From JANNBN01 sp963763885 (GTDB taxonomy: Bacteria > Actinomycetota > Acidimicrobiia > Acidimicrobiales > JANYDT01): a stretch of 64,000 nucleotides of DNA. This document shows positions 17,457 through 26,917 of the stretch, piece by piece. Within the stretch, counting starts at the first letter, position 1. Every line of letters begins with the position of its first letter. Both the position numbers and the translations under genes were made by a program. The DNA is taken from assembly GCA_963763885.1 (NCBI GenBank), contig CAVXQD010000007.1, positions 2,167,768-2,231,767 of the forward strand, read 5' to 3'. The notes below the pieces were generated by a model. It was not told where the DNA came from. It did not search any database and saw nothing but the letters and a program-made list of their open reading frames with translations.

Positions 17457-19556
17457 ATGGTACCTCACGCAGCGGAATCGCGTCTGATTAACCGAGAGTC
17501 TTCTTGGCTGGCCTTCAACGAACGAGTCCTTGCGCTCGCTTCGGACCCACGGGTGCCGTTGCTGGAACGGCTGAAGTTTGTCGCAATTTTCAGCAGCAAC
17601 CTCGACGAGTTCTTCGAGGTTCGAGTGGCAGCGTTGAAAGACAGCGCAGCATCGGGTCTGCTGCTTGGCGAGCCCGACGACCCTGTTCCGCAGCTGCGAA
17701 GTGTTTCGCGTCGTGTTGCACAGTTGATCGAGCGGCAAAGTTCGGTGTTGTTGCACGAACTCTTCCCGCTGCTGCGTGAAGCCAACATCCAAATCGTGTC
17801 GTGGAACGACCTCGATTCGCAATCCCGTGCAGAAGTGACAACGGCTTTCGAAAATGGGATCTTCCCTGTGCTCACTCCGTTGGCGGTGGACCCCGGCCAT
17901 CCGTTCCCTTACATCTCCAACAAGAGCCTCAACCTCGGTGTGGTCATTCGTGACAAGGATGGCGTCTCACGTTTCGCTCGCGTGAAGGTCCCACCGTTGC
18001 TGCCGCGGTTCATCCCCATTGGGTCCCACCAGTTGCTCCCGCTTGAAGAGTTGGTTGCCGCGCACGTCGGCCTACTTTTCCCAGGTTTCACAATCGAGAG
18101 CGCACATAGCTTTCGGGTGACCCGCAACGCCGACCTTTCGGTCGACGACAGCGATACCGAAGACCTGTTGGTCGCGGTCGAGACCGAATTGCGGCGTCGA
18201 CGTTTCGGCCGCGCAGTGCGCCTTGAAGTATCGGCCGGGACCCCAAGCGAGATAGTCAGCCTTCTCTTGGAAGAACTAGAACTCACTCCGGCCGACGTAT
18301 TCACGGTCCAGGGCATGCTCGACCTCACCTCCATGTGGTCGCTGCATTCGCTGAATCGCCCGGAACTGAAGGACGAGGCGTGGCCGTCCACCACAAGAGC
18401 GGCCTTTGCCCCCGACGAGGCAGGCAACGTTGAAGTGTTCGCAGCCATCCGTGCGGCCGACGTGCTGGTACATCACCCCTACGACAGCTTCGCTTCGAGT
18501 GTTGAGACGTTCATTCAGACAGCCGCCACCGACCCGTCCGTACTGACCATCAAGATGACCCTGTATCGCACCTCCGGCAATTCGCCGATTGCACGTGCGC
18601 TTATTGCTGCAGCAGAAGCAGGCAAACAGGTCGCGGTTCTGATTGAGCTCAAGGCGCGCTTTGACGAGCAGGCCAACATTGCATGGGCCAAGGCAATGGA
18701 AGAGGTTGGCATCCACGTTGCCTATGGCGTGGTGGGACTCAAGACCCACGCCAAGGTTGCTCTTGTTGTGCGCGCAGAGGAACACGGGCTTCGGCGCTAC
18801 TGCCACATTGGAACCGGCAACTACAACTCATCAACGGCCCGTCTGTACGAAGACCTCGGACTGTTCACCTCGGACCCCGCCCTTGGCGCTGACCTCACAA
18901 AGCTGTTCAACACGCTCACCGGCTTTGGTCGGGCTGAGCACTATGAGCGGCTGGTGGTTGCACCGCAAGGCATGCGCGAAGCCGTTGTCTCGCTGATCAG
19001 AAACGAACACCCCACCCAGTCGCGTGGTCCTGGGCGCATCATGCTCAAGCTCAATTCACTCGTCGATGAGGCCGTGATCGAAGCGTTGTACGAAGCCAGC
19101 GCGCAAGGCGTGCACATCGACCTCGTCATCCGCGGAATTTGTTGTCTCCGGGCGGGTGTGCCCGGTCTGAGTGAAAACATCCGTGTTCGTTCGATTATCG
19201 GTCGGTATCTCGAACACTCGCGGCTGTTCCACTTCGCAAACGGCAACGGCGATGGCCAGCCATTGTGGATGCTGGGTTCAGCCGACATGATGCCGCGCAA
19301 CCTAGACCGGCGCGTCGAGACTCTCGTTCCCGTCGTTCAACCAGATCTTGTAGCCGAACTGAACGAGATTGTTGCAACGCAACTTCGTGACGATGTCCGA
19401 GTTTGGGAGCTGACCGATGCAACGTGGAACCAGCGAGTTCGCTCGGAGCCGAATGACGGTCAAGAGGATGGCAAGGGCAGTTTTGCGCACGATGCGCAGC
19501 ACCTTCGCTACCTTGCAGTTTCGGGCGCTCGGCGAGCGCAGCGACGTCTTTCCTAA
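17457..19556 (+). CDS. ppk1: Polyphosphate kinase 1
   Basis: Makes inorganic polyphosphate reversibly from ATP. 699 aa, full length. The N-domain begins INRESSWLAFNERVLALA and IFSSNLDEFFEVRVA; the middle has DPGHPFPYISNKSLNLGVV. The catalytic core has KMTLYRTSGNSPIARALI and KTHAKVALVVR. The autophosphorylated His lies in CHIGTGNYNSSTARLYEDLGLFT, and MMPRNLDRRVETLVPV ends the core. It is followed 42 nt later by a SixA-like phosphatase, a frequent partner of ppk in actinobacteria. Confidence 0.95.
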   Translation: MVPHAAESRLINRESSWLAFNERVLALASDPRVPLLERLKFVAIFSSNLDEFFEVRVAALKDSAASGLLLGEPDDPVPQLRSVSRRVAQLIERQSSVLLHELFPLLREANIQIVSWNDLDSQSRAEVTTAFENGIFPVLTPLAVDPGHPFPYISNKSLNLGVVIRDKDGVSRFARVKVPPLLPRFIPIGSHQLLPLEELVAAHVGLLFPGFTIESAHSFRVTRNADLSVDDSDTEDLLVAVETELRRRRFGRAVRLEVSAGTPSEIVSLLLEELELTPADVFTVQGMLDLTSMWSLHSLNRPELKDEAWPSTTRAAFAPDEAGNVEVFAAIRAADVLVHHPYDSFASSVETFIQTAATDPSVLTIKMTLYRTSGNSPIARALIAAAEAGKQVAVLIELKARFDEQANIAWAKAMEEVGIHVAYGVVGLKTHAKVALVVRAEEHGLRRYCHIGTGNYNSSTARLYEDLGLFTSDPALGADLTKLFNTLTGFGRAEHYERLVVAPQGMREAVVSLIRNEHPTQSRGPGRIMLKLNSLVDEAVIEALYEASAQGVHIDLVIRGICCLRAGVPGLSENIRVRSIIGRYLEHSRLFHFANGNGDGQPLWMLGSADMMPRNLDRRVETLVPVVQPDLVAELNEIVATQLRDDVRVWELTDATWNQRVRSEPNDGQEDGKGSFAHDAQHLRYLAVSGARRAQRRLS

Positions 19557-19598
19557 ACCTATCTATTCGGCTACCGACCTCGGCGGAGAGTTTCTTCA

Positions 19599-20087
19599 GT
19601 GACCCTGTACCTACTTCGACACGCACAAGCGGGCTCACGGGCCACGTGGAACGGAACCGACGACACGCTTCGTCCGCTGACTGCCCAAGGCCGGCGCCAG
19701 TCGGCTGATCTGGTCGACACGCTTGCCGAGGTTGGAATCGAGCGGTTGCTCACCAGCCCGTATCTGCGTTGCGTCGAAACCCTCGCACCCCTGGCAGCGC
19801 GTATCGGTGTGCCGGTTGAGATCACACAGGCGCTTGCCGAAGGCCCGCACGATGACGCCCTTGCCCTCGTCCGATCTTTGGGTTCTCTCAACGTGGTGAT
19901 GTGCAGCCATGGCGACATCATCCCTGCACTCCTCGACACGTTTCGTCGGGTGGACTCGCTGGATCTCGGCGCTGATCCGCGGTGCCAAAAGGGATCGCTC
20001 TGGATTCTCGAACCCGGGGTGCCCAACGGATTAGAACGCTGGCCCACGTTCGAAAGTGCCGCATACGTGGGTCCGCCGAAAGGCTGA
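19599..20087 (+). CDS. SixA-like histidine phosphatase
   Basis: 162 aa. The phosphoglycerate-mutase-like fold is shown by the N-terminal catalytic LRHAQAG, the second Arg in LLTSPYLRCVETL and the second His in VVMCSHGDIIPAL. It starts at GTG 19599, since the RHG motif must sit at the very N-terminus. Members dephosphorylate phosphohistidine or small metabolites. The gene directly follows ppk1 and is probably in the same transcript. Confidence 0.85.
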   Translation: MTLYLLRHAQAGSRATWNGTDDTLRPLTAQGRRQSADLVDTLAEVGIERLLTSPYLRCVETLAPLAARIGVPVEITQALAEGPHDDALALVRSLGSLNVVMCSHGDIIPALLDTFRRVDSLDLGADPRCQKGSLWILEPGVPNGLERWPTFESAAYVGPPKG

Positions 20088-20148
20088 ATCACTGCCCGTT
20101 CACGGCGCTGGTTCCCAAGCGGCGCGGGAATGAGAAGATTCTGTTGAC

Positions 20149-21705
20149 ATGACCCGTGCGCACTCGACACTCACCGACCGTCTGGTCCGGTGGTCGGCCG
20201 AACAAGTCCGGGTGGTGGACTCGCGCCTGCCGAAATCGCGGTTCGGAAGGTTTGGTGCCGCGCATGCGGTGATTGCTGGAGCTGACGCGGCTACGTCACT
20301 TGCGCTGGCAGGATCGCTGTTCTTCGATCTCACCCCGGGCGCTGCGAAATCGAAAGTTCTGCAGTATCTGCTGATCAGCTTGGCGCCGTTCGTGGTTGTG
20401 GCCCCGTTCATCGGTCCGCTGGTTGACCGACTGGGCGAACGGCGTCGCTGGGTTGTCACCGCTACCTCCATCATCAAAGCGGTGACGTGTCTCTTTATGG
20501 CCCGCGATCTGCAGTCGTTGTGGCTCTTCCCAGAAGCGTTCTTGCTGTTGGTCTGTGGCAAGGCGACCGCTGTTGCACGTAGTTCGATCGTTCCCGAAAT
20601 CGTTCGTAACGACGATGAGTTGGTGAAGGCCAACTCCCGTCTGTCGTTGATCGCAGTCTTTGGTGGAGCGGTAGGTCTGGTGCCGGCGTGGGCCGTACGA
20701 GAGTTGTTTGGCAACCAGTGGGTCTTACGGGTATGTTGCCTTGGGTTCCTTGCTGCGGCGGGTGTCTCTACCCGAATCAAGATGCGGGTCCGCGAATCTG
20801 CAGGCGTGTCCGCCGACATGTACGACCTGGAGGACCTCACAGGTGGTCTGATCCGGCGAGAACGACCCAATTCCTATACCGAAGCGGTTCGTGTGAACGC
20901 CTTTTTGATGGCGGTCCTGCGCGGCGTGGTGGGTCTGGTGATGTTCCTCTCCCTCATGTCGTTGCGAGACGCTCCGCTGTGGTGGTCAGGCCTGACGCTT
21001 GGATCCGTTTCGGTTGGTACAAGTGTTGGCGCGCTGGTGGCGGATCGGTTGCGGCTGCGGTTCGATGAATCGAGGATCATCATCGGCGCGATTGCGTTCA
21101 CGGGAGTGATCTCCTCGCTGTGCGCAATTGGTGGGGGACGGGTCGCAGGGACCATCGTCGCTGCAGTGGTTGGATTGAGTGCGTCTATCGCCCGCTTGTC
21201 GTTCGACGCCATCGTGCAGCGGGACCAAGCTGTCGACGGGCAGGGTGCGGCGTTCGCCAGATTCGAAACCCGCTTCCAGCTGTCTTGGGTGCTTGGAGCC
21301 CTCTTTGCCACCGGGGCGGATCCGCCTCGTTCCATCGGGCTGCTTGTCATCGGCGCAGCCATGGCGGGAGCCTGTTTGGTGGGCATCGTCGGCGAGCCAG
21401 CGTTGGAGTGGCTCGTTGCGCAACAGGCTGCCCTTCGCAAACGTGTGGCCAGCAGTCTCCCCGCTCCGCGTCCGCGAACGCAGGCCACAACGAGTGGCGC
21501 GATCAGCCAACCAACTCACGGGGCGGACGCCGAAACGGTTCCGGTGCCGCCCCCGCGGAGGGCACCAGGATCCAATGCGAAGCTCGACGTGAGGGCCGAG
21601 GGGCGGGTTGAGGGGCGGGTTGAAGCAGAGCGTCAGCAACCTGGGTCTCGGCCGCGGCTGCCAACAACGTCCACTGTCAGCAAGAAGCGAAAGCGGGATC
21701 GGTAA
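20149..21705 (+). CDS. MFS-type transporter with a long charged C-terminal tail
   Basis: 518 aa with about ten to twelve hydrophobic segments. The MFS loop motif reads GPLVDRLGERRRWVVT, and the second half has LRLRFDESRIIIGAIAF. Residues ~435-518 are polar and disordered (RAEGRVEGRVEAERQQ and a basic end KKRKRDR). The substrate is unknown. The N-terminal LPKSRFGRFGAAHAVIAGADA fits a subfamily common in actinobacteria next to the zincin-like gene, which here is convergent only 7 nt away. Confidence 0.78.
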   Translation: MTRAHSTLTDRLVRWSAEQVRVVDSRLPKSRFGRFGAAHAVIAGADAATSLALAGSLFFDLTPGAAKSKVLQYLLISLAPFVVVAPFIGPLVDRLGERRRWVVTATSIIKAVTCLFMARDLQSLWLFPEAFLLLVCGKATAVARSSIVPEIVRNDDELVKANSRLSLIAVFGGAVGLVPAWAVRELFGNQWVLRVCCLGFLAAAGVSTRIKMRVRESAGVSADMYDLEDLTGGLIRRERPNSYTEAVRVNAFLMAVLRGVVGLVMFLSLMSLRDAPLWWSGLTLGSVSVGTSVGALVADRLRLRFDESRIIIGAIAFTGVISSLCAIGGGRVAGTIVAAVVGLSASIARLSFDAIVQRDQAVDGQGAAFARFETRFQLSWVLGALFATGADPPRSIGLLVIGAAMAGACLVGIVGEPALEWLVAQQAALRKRVASSLPAPRPRTQATTSGAISQPTHGADAETVPVPPPRRAPGSNAKLDVRAEGRVEGRVEAERQQPGSRPRLPTTSTVSKKRKRDR

Positions 21706-21712
21706 ACAAGGG

Positions 21713-23113
21713 TTACTGCTCTTGGACCTCGATGCGAGCCAGCCATAAACCGGGAGCATCCAATTCTGCGTCTGTGGGGAGGTTGGACGGCCGGTTGGGA
21801 TGGGTTGCCCACAACGCAGCGAGGGGAACTGCGCCGTTATCTCCAGTGCGGTTCAAGACGCCGCTGATGAACGCAGCGCCGCGCTCGTGTTGCTCGGCGG
21901 TGATCTTCAGGCCAGTGAGCTGGGCAAGCATGTCTGTTGCATCGTCGGGCTGCAGCCGGCGCCGGTGCATGGCTTCAGCAACCCTGTGGTCGCCGCCTAA
22001 GAGTTGCGCACTCACCAGGTCGCCGACGTGGCCGACGTATCCGCCGATAATGGCGTTGAGGCGCTGCAGTGACTGCGCTGCGTGCGACTGCTCTGGGGTC
22101 GGTGTGGACGCTGCAAGTTGAGCCATTTCCAGTAAGCGCTCTGACGCGGCGCCTGGGTCGCCAGCGAGGTCGCCGAGGCGCTCCATCATGGCTGTTGGGT
22201 CGACCCGAAAACCGCTGGCGTGTTGCACAATAAGTACACGTAAGGTGTGGGCGATTTGTGGCAGACGAACTATCGCGTGCAAGGCGAGTTCGTCGATGGC
22301 TACGCGAACTCGCAGCGAATCGATTGGAAGGCTCCATTCCTGCGCAAACCGCGCCATGTTGGACGGAATGAAAGAAACGGAGTCCAAATTCTTGCGGGGG
22401 AGTGGAAGGTCACCCGACCCGAAATAGCGATGCGCGAGCTGGCCAGCCATGGCCCCGACCTGCATTGCCATCATGGATGGCCCTACGGCCCCAAGCAGGC
22501 CCGAGAGCAATGCTTCAGGCGATCCGGCGACCGCACCGGAAGCGGTGCCGCCAATGGGTGGACTGGGGGACTCCAAAACAGGCTTCAACAGTTCGCGGTG
22601 TGCGTCAAGAAAGTCAGCGGCCCACCCGGCTCGGGTCAGCGCCGCGATCTTCAGGCCTTTCGGACCTGCCAGCTCAAGCCCTGTTGCGTCAACAACGTGA
22701 CGTTCAACGATGGACACCAGTTCCTGGATACGAATTCGGTCCAGCGGGTCTACAGCCGGATCGCCCGCAGGGCTGGGAGACGCAGTATCAGATGTGTCCC
22801 CAGAAGCGCGGAGCACAGCGTAATGACGAGCCTGCTGCCAGCCGTCTTGGGTCTGCTGCGCCAACATCTTGGTGAGGTCGCCCATCATCGGCCCCAGAAT
22901 GGAACCGAAACCGCCAAACGGGTCTGACCCTTCCCTCCCTGTTCCGCTGCCAAGGTTGTCCTCGTCGTGTTGCGAGGGGACGTTGTCTTCGGCTGGGTGG
23001 AAAGAGCCCGTTTCAGAAACGTCGAACGGATCGCCGTGCCCGAATGGATCCGGTGGCATATCGCCCGAAGCGGGATCGTCGGGCAGGTCGTCGGGAAACG
23101 AATTGTCTGGCAT
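21713..23113 (-). CDS. Zincin_2 (DUF2342)-family hydrolase-like protein
   Basis: 466 aa. The N-terminal ~110 residues are acidic and disordered. The body resembles the actinobacterial DUF2342/zincin-like family: LVSIVERHVVDATGLELAGP, QVGAMAGQLAHRYFGSGDLPLP, FAQEWSLPIDSLRVRVAIDELALHAIVRLP and GYVGHVGDLVSAQLLGG. The canonical HExxH zinc motif is not visible; the corresponding helix reads ELALHAIVRL. It may therefore be inactive, or use different ligands as some family members do. It is divergent from the epimerase gene, with starts ~74 nt apart. Confidence 0.72.
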   Translation of the reverse strand: MPDNSFPDDLPDDPASGDMPPDPFGHGDPFDVSETGSFHPAEDNVPSQHDEDNLGSGTGREGSDPFGGFGSILGPMMGDLTKMLAQQTQDGWQQARHYAVLRASGDTSDTASPSPAGDPAVDPLDRIRIQELVSIVERHVVDATGLELAGPKGLKIAALTRAGWAADFLDAHRELLKPVLESPSPPIGGTASGAVAGSPEALLSGLLGAVGPSMMAMQVGAMAGQLAHRYFGSGDLPLPRKNLDSVSFIPSNMARFAQEWSLPIDSLRVRVAIDELALHAIVRLPQIAHTLRVLIVQHASGFRVDPTAMMERLGDLAGDPGAASERLLEMAQLAASTPTPEQSHAAQSLQRLNAIIGGYVGHVGDLVSAQLLGGDHRVAEAMHRRRLQPDDATDMLAQLTGLKITAEQHERGAAFISGVLNRTGDNGAVPLAALWATHPNRPSNLPTDAELDAPGLWLARIEVQEQ

Positions 23114-23186
23114 GAGTTGTCTGGCTTAGTTGAAGTTCTTGGTGGTTGCGATGAGTTGCGGTCCCACCACATGGCATCGTAGGGAA

Positions 23187-24356
23187 GTGCAGTCGGAAGT
23201 GGAACAACAACTCGCTGATCCGGCAACGGCACCGTCGAAGCCAGTCGTGCTCGCCGTTACCGGTTCAAACGGGCGGCTTGGTCAACGGGTGATGGCGTTG
23301 CTGGCCGAAGAGCCGGAGTCTCGGGTGTCACGAGTTGTCGCGGTAGACCGCGACGGGCCAACGCCGTTTAGCCCCCACATCAGGTTCCACCGAGCAGATC
23401 TTGGGACCGCTGACCTGCAGCCGCTGCTGGAGGGATGCGATGTACTCATCCATTTGGCTTCGGCGTTTGCAGCTGGTGACGAACACAACGATGCTGCGCT
23501 TGCGTCTCGGGTGTTCGAGTCGGCCGCTGCTGCCGGCGTCACCTCGCTTGTCATCATCTCCAGCGCCGCCGTGTACGGGGCCTGGCCAGACAACCCGGTG
23601 CCCATCACCGAGGATCACCAGCCCAATCCAAACCCCGGCTTTGCGTTCGCCTCGTCACGGTTGGCATTAGAGGCCGTCGCCCAGGACTGGCGCGGGCGCG
23701 GCCGAGTGGTGAGCGGAGGGATCGGAGTCGAATCCGAGGTGGAGCAACCCATTGGGCACGGGCGCGGTAGACGCCTCGCCATTTTGCGGCCCGCGGTGAC
23801 ACCGTCGCTGAGCGGACCAAGTGGTTGGCTCGCCCGCGCGGTCGGCCCGTCGAAGGTAGATCTACTGCTGTCCACCCCTCCGCCTGTGCAATTCGTTCAT
23901 CTTGATGACGTGGCGGCAGCGGCAGTCCATGCGGCCGTCAACCGACTCGATGGCACATTCAACGTCGCCCCCGACAAATGGCTACGCGGCGAAGACGCTC
24001 CGCCGTTGATGGGGATGGCCATTTCCATCCCAGCCACGGGCCCAGTGCGCGAAGTCGTTTCGGCGATTGTCCAGGTGATTGTCTACCCGCTCCTTGCGTT
24101 GGGGCCCCGACCCCAGGGAGCGCAACCTTGGTCCAGGTACCCCTGGGTGGTGGCGAACGATCGTCTCAAAGCAACGGGGTGGGTTCCATTGAGCACCACC
24201 GAAGAGGTCTTGGTCGCGCAGCGTCCACCATCCCGGTTGGCCCGCCTCTTCGCACGCAGACGCCAAGAAGTCACCATCGCTGCGCTTGGCGGAGTGGGTC
24301 TCGGTGTCGCCAGCACGGTCTATGCGCTGGTCCGTCGGTGGGCGAGACCCCGCTGA
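23187..24356 (+). CDS. NAD-dependent epimerase/dehydratase-like SDR with C-terminal membrane anchor
   Basis: Extended-SDR fold: NAD loop VTGSNGRLGQRVMALL, acidic strand end VVAVDRD, and ISSAAVYGAWPDNP where the Ser-Tyr region lies. FASSRLALEAVAQDW holds the position normally YxxxK, but the catalytic Tyr appears replaced (FASSRL), so catalysis is doubtful. The last 40 residues are basic and hydrophobic (EVTIAALGGVGLGVASTVYALVRR), likely a membrane anchor. GTG 23187 was chosen over an upstream TTG at 23130, which would crowd the divergent gene's start. Function unknown. Confidence 0.75.
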   Translation: MQSEVEQQLADPATAPSKPVVLAVTGSNGRLGQRVMALLAEEPESRVSRVVAVDRDGPTPFSPHIRFHRADLGTADLQPLLEGCDVLIHLASAFAAGDEHNDAALASRVFESAAAAGVTSLVIISSAAVYGAWPDNPVPITEDHQPNPNPGFAFASSRLALEAVAQDWRGRGRVVSGGIGVESEVEQPIGHGRGRRLAILRPAVTPSLSGPSGWLARAVGPSKVDLLLSTPPPVQFVHLDDVAAAAVHAAVNRLDGTFNVAPDKWLRGEDAPPLMGMAISIPATGPVREVVSAIVQVIVYPLLALGPRPQGAQPWSRYPWVVANDRLKATGWVPLSTTEEVLVAQRPPSRLARLFARRRQEVTIAALGGVGLGVASTVYALVRRWARPR

Positions 24357-24376
24357 GGCCCTACGATGCCGTGTAC

Positions 24377-24907
24377 ATGTCTGAAGCACCAATCCCCTGC
24401 GAACCGCCTGTAGAAGGTGATTCCTGGCTACAGCTCACTTCGTCGTGCCTTCCCGTCGGAGCCGTGCACGATTGGTGTGTCCTTCCAAGCTGCGGGGCCG
24501 TGGTGTTGTTCAGTGGAACGGTTCGTGATCACGCCGAGCACCGAACCGATGTGACATTGCTTGAGTATGAAGCGTACGAGTCGCAGGTAGTCCCCAAACT
24601 GGCCGATATCGAAGCAGATATTCGCGGCCGGTTCGACGAGATTGGTCGGGTGGCACTTCTCCATCGAATCGGCCAACTGGGGCTTGGTGAAGTTTCCGTC
24701 ATTGTCGCCGTGTCCAGCGCCCATCGGCCGGCCGCGTTTGAAGCTGCTCGGTTCGGTATCGATGCGCTCAAAGCAACGGTGCCCATCTGGAAGCGAGAAA
24801 CATGGTCTGGTGGAACAGACTGGGGCTTGGCAGCCACCGGTATTACCGACGTTGCCTCGGTCCAACTAGAGCGTGCGGAACAGACATCAAGCGGAAACCG
24901 ATCCTGA
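24377..24907 (+). CDS. moaE: Molybdopterin synthase catalytic subunit MoaE
   Basis: 176 aa. MoaE inserts dithiolene sulfur into cyclic pyranopterin monophosphate, using MoaD thiocarboxylate. Motifs: GAVVLFSGTVRDHAEHRTDV (substrate loop), LEYEAYESQVVPKLADIE, HRIGQLGLGEVSVIVAVSSAHRPAAFEAA, and the catalytic Lys region LKATVPIWKRETWSGG. The N-terminal ~35 residues are longer than usual. No moaD or other moa gene is adjacent, so the partner must be elsewhere. Confidence 0.92.
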   Translation: MSEAPIPCEPPVEGDSWLQLTSSCLPVGAVHDWCVLPSCGAVVLFSGTVRDHAEHRTDVTLLEYEAYESQVVPKLADIEADIRGRFDEIGRVALLHRIGQLGLGEVSVIVAVSSAHRPAAFEAARFGIDALKATVPIWKRETWSGGTDWGLAATGITDVASVQLERAEQTSSGNRS

Positions 24908-24908
24908 T

Positions 24909-25103
24909 ATGAACGTGTTGCTCTTTTTACTTATCCCCGGAGTCGTAGCGGCCATCGTGATTGGTGTCAACGCGTGGCGACAACGGCGTCCTCGGTCCAT
25001 CGAGGCCAGCTTGCGGCAATTCCGAGAAGGTCTGGATGCGCTCGACCCCAAGCGCACACCAATCTCGCGCGGCGGAAAGAAAGATGGAAAGCGGCTTCCC
25101 TGA
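24909..25103 (+). CDS. Small single-span membrane protein, 64 aa
   Basis: One N-terminal helix (LLFLLIPGVVAAIVIGVNAW) is followed by a basic cytoplasmic tail with SLRQFREGLDALDPK. It starts 2 nt after the moaE stop and its TGA overlaps the mreB ATG (TGATG). This tight coupling supports a real gene and perhaps a role with MreB at the membrane. I do not recognise a family. Confidence 0.7.
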   Translation: MNVLLFLLIPGVVAAIVIGVNAWRQRRPRSIEASLRQFREGLDALDPKRTPISRGGKKDGKRLP

Positions 25104-26110
25104 TGGCCCGCGACCTTGCAATTGACCTTGGCACCGCCAACACGCTTGTGTATGCGCGGGGCGAAGGCATTGTGCTCAACGAACCCAGTGTCATTGCGCT
25201 GAACAGCCTCAACAACGAGGTTTTGGCCATGGGCGACGAGGCCTGGCAGATGATCGGCCGCACCCCCGGTTACATCGTCGCGGTGCGCCCGCTTCGCCAA
25301 GGTGCCATCACGGACTACGACATCACACAGCGGATGATCCGCTTGCTGCTTCAGCGCGTTGGCGTGAGCCGGTTCAACCGTCCACGAGTGTTGATCTGCG
25401 TCCCGTCTGCCATCACCGAAGTCGAGAAGCGAGCCGTCCGCCAGGCCGCCATGCGCGCCGGGGCCGCTGATGCACAGCTCATCCCACAGCCAATGGCTGC
25501 TGCAATTGGCGCTGAACTTCCCGTCAATGAGCCCCAGGGCTCCATGGTGGTGGATATCGGCGGTGGCACGTCGGAAACAGCACTCATCAGTCTTGGTGGC
25601 GTTGTGGCCCTGCAGGCAATCCGGGTCGGCGGGTTTGACTTCGACCACACCATCCAGACATATATTCGGCGCGCGTACGGTATTGCCATCGGCGAACGAA
25701 CGGCAGAAGAAATCAAGCTGGCCGTTGGTTCCGCATGGCCCACGGATAGAGACTCAATCAGGGCCGAAGTGCGTGGCCGCGAGGTGATGAAGGGTCTTCC
25801 GAAAACGGTGCTGCTCAGCCCTTCAGAGATCCGCACGGCATGCGACGAACTGATCACCGCTATTTGTACGTCGGTCGTCACGTGCCTCGGGCAGGCTCCT
25901 GCCGAACTCGCACAAGACATCATTCGCAACGGAATCCACCTTGTTGGTGGCGGGTCCATGATGCCCGGCCTCGACGTTCGCCTGTCGGAAATCACCGGGG
26001 TGCCGGTTCATCTTGTTCGTGCGCCGCTTGAATGCGTGGTGCTTGGAGCCGGGCGTTGCGTCGAGAACTACGACACGCTCAAATTCGTTGTGATGCCGGG
26101 TCGGCGCTAA
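25103..26110 (+). CDS. mreB: Rod-shape determining protein MreB
   Basis: Actin-like cytoskeletal ATPase, 335 aa. Phosphate-1 is LAIDLGTANTLVYARGEG, connect-1 is QPMAAAIGAELPV, phosphate-2 is MVVDIGGGTSETALISLGG, and adenosine motif is GIHLVGGGSMMPGLD. The loop RTPGYIVAVRPLRQGAITDYD is typical of MreB. ATG 25103 overlaps the preceding stop. MreC, MreD and RodA are not present nearby, so this may be a lone MreB serving a restricted role. Confidence 0.92.
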   Translation: MARDLAIDLGTANTLVYARGEGIVLNEPSVIALNSLNNEVLAMGDEAWQMIGRTPGYIVAVRPLRQGAITDYDITQRMIRLLLQRVGVSRFNRPRVLICVPSAITEVEKRAVRQAAMRAGAADAQLIPQPMAAAIGAELPVNEPQGSMVVDIGGGTSETALISLGGVVALQAIRVGGFDFDHTIQTYIRRAYGIAIGERTAEEIKLAVGSAWPTDRDSIRAEVRGREVMKGLPKTVLLSPSEIRTACDELITAICTSVVTCLGQAPAELAQDIIRNGIHLVGGGSMMPGLDVRLSEITGVPVHLVRAPLECVVLGAGRCVENYDTLKFVVMPGRR

Positions 26111-26123
26111 ACACATGCTGGCG

Positions 26124-26885
26124 TTACTGCTCGCGCAGCAGGTCTTCGGCGGCCTGGCGCACTTGCCAGTCTCTGTCTGAACGAGCTCGTTCAAGCGCTG
26201 CGGTGACCTCGGGTCCGTCGAAGGATGCAAGGGCCAGTACCGCTCTGCGTCGGACGGTGGCTTTGTCTTTCGTGGCCCGAAGAATTGCGGGAAGCCCTTC
26301 AGGCAGGCCGATCGCTCCCAACGCCGCAGCCGCGCTTTCGCGCACAAGCGCATCGGCGTGGTCCACTGCCGCGTTGCTCAGCGCTTCAACGATTGTCTTC
26401 TGAACCGTTGCAGGAAGCGACGTCTGTGGCCCAAATTCGGTCTGTTGATACCGTTCGCCCAGTGCCCATGCTGCGGTTTCGGAGACCGCATCGTCGGTGC
26501 CAGCGAGCAACGAAACGAGCGCTGAGTCGAGAGGGTTCAGCGGGTCGAGCGGGTCGAGCGGGAAGTAGCCGCCGTGGGGGATGGCTGCCACCGATTCGAT
26601 CACACGCCTCACGACGCGAGTATCTGGATCATTGAGCCCCGTGACCGCACGGTCTTGGTCCAGGAGATCGAGGCGAGCCAGCGCTCCGAAGCCCAGAAGT
26701 CGCACAGAGGGATCTGGGTCGCTCATGGCTGCCAACGCTGCGACCGGGTCCCCAACGTGTCCGGCCATTGCGGCGCGGGCCCGACGACTGTGTACCGAGT
26801 CAACGCCGACATCCACGACATTCAGCGTAGGCGCAACAGGGTTGACCGACGCTCTGCGGCTCCTGCCTTGCTTCATGCCCCCCAT
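26124..26885 (-). CDS. HEAT-repeat protein
   Basis: About 253 aa of HEAT/PBS-lyase-like repeats: DPDPSVRLLGFGALARLDL, then ALVRESAAAALGAIGLPEG, KATVRRRAVLALASFDGPEV and DRDWQVRQAAEDLL. A Pro-Leu-Asp run (PLDPLDPLNPLD) is encoded by tandem 9-nt units near 26545. Probably a protein-protein scaffold. ATG 26885 or 26876 could be the start. It is convergent with mreB and divergent from the YlbL-like gene, with 33 bp between starts. Confidence 0.75.
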   Translation of the reverse strand: MGGMKQGRSRRASVNPVAPTLNVVDVGVDSVHSRRARAAMAGHVGDPVAALAAMSDPDPSVRLLGFGALARLDLLDQDRAVTGLNDPDTRVVRRVIESVAAIPHGGYFPLDPLDPLNPLDSALVSLLAGTDDAVSETAAWALGERYQQTEFGPQTSLPATVQKTIVEALSNAAVDHADALVRESAAAALGAIGLPEGLPAILRATKDKATVRRRAVLALASFDGPEVTAALERARSDRDWQVRQAAEDLLREQ

Positions 26886-26917
26886 ATGTACCCGCACCGT
26901 GGCAGGCTCGTCCGATC

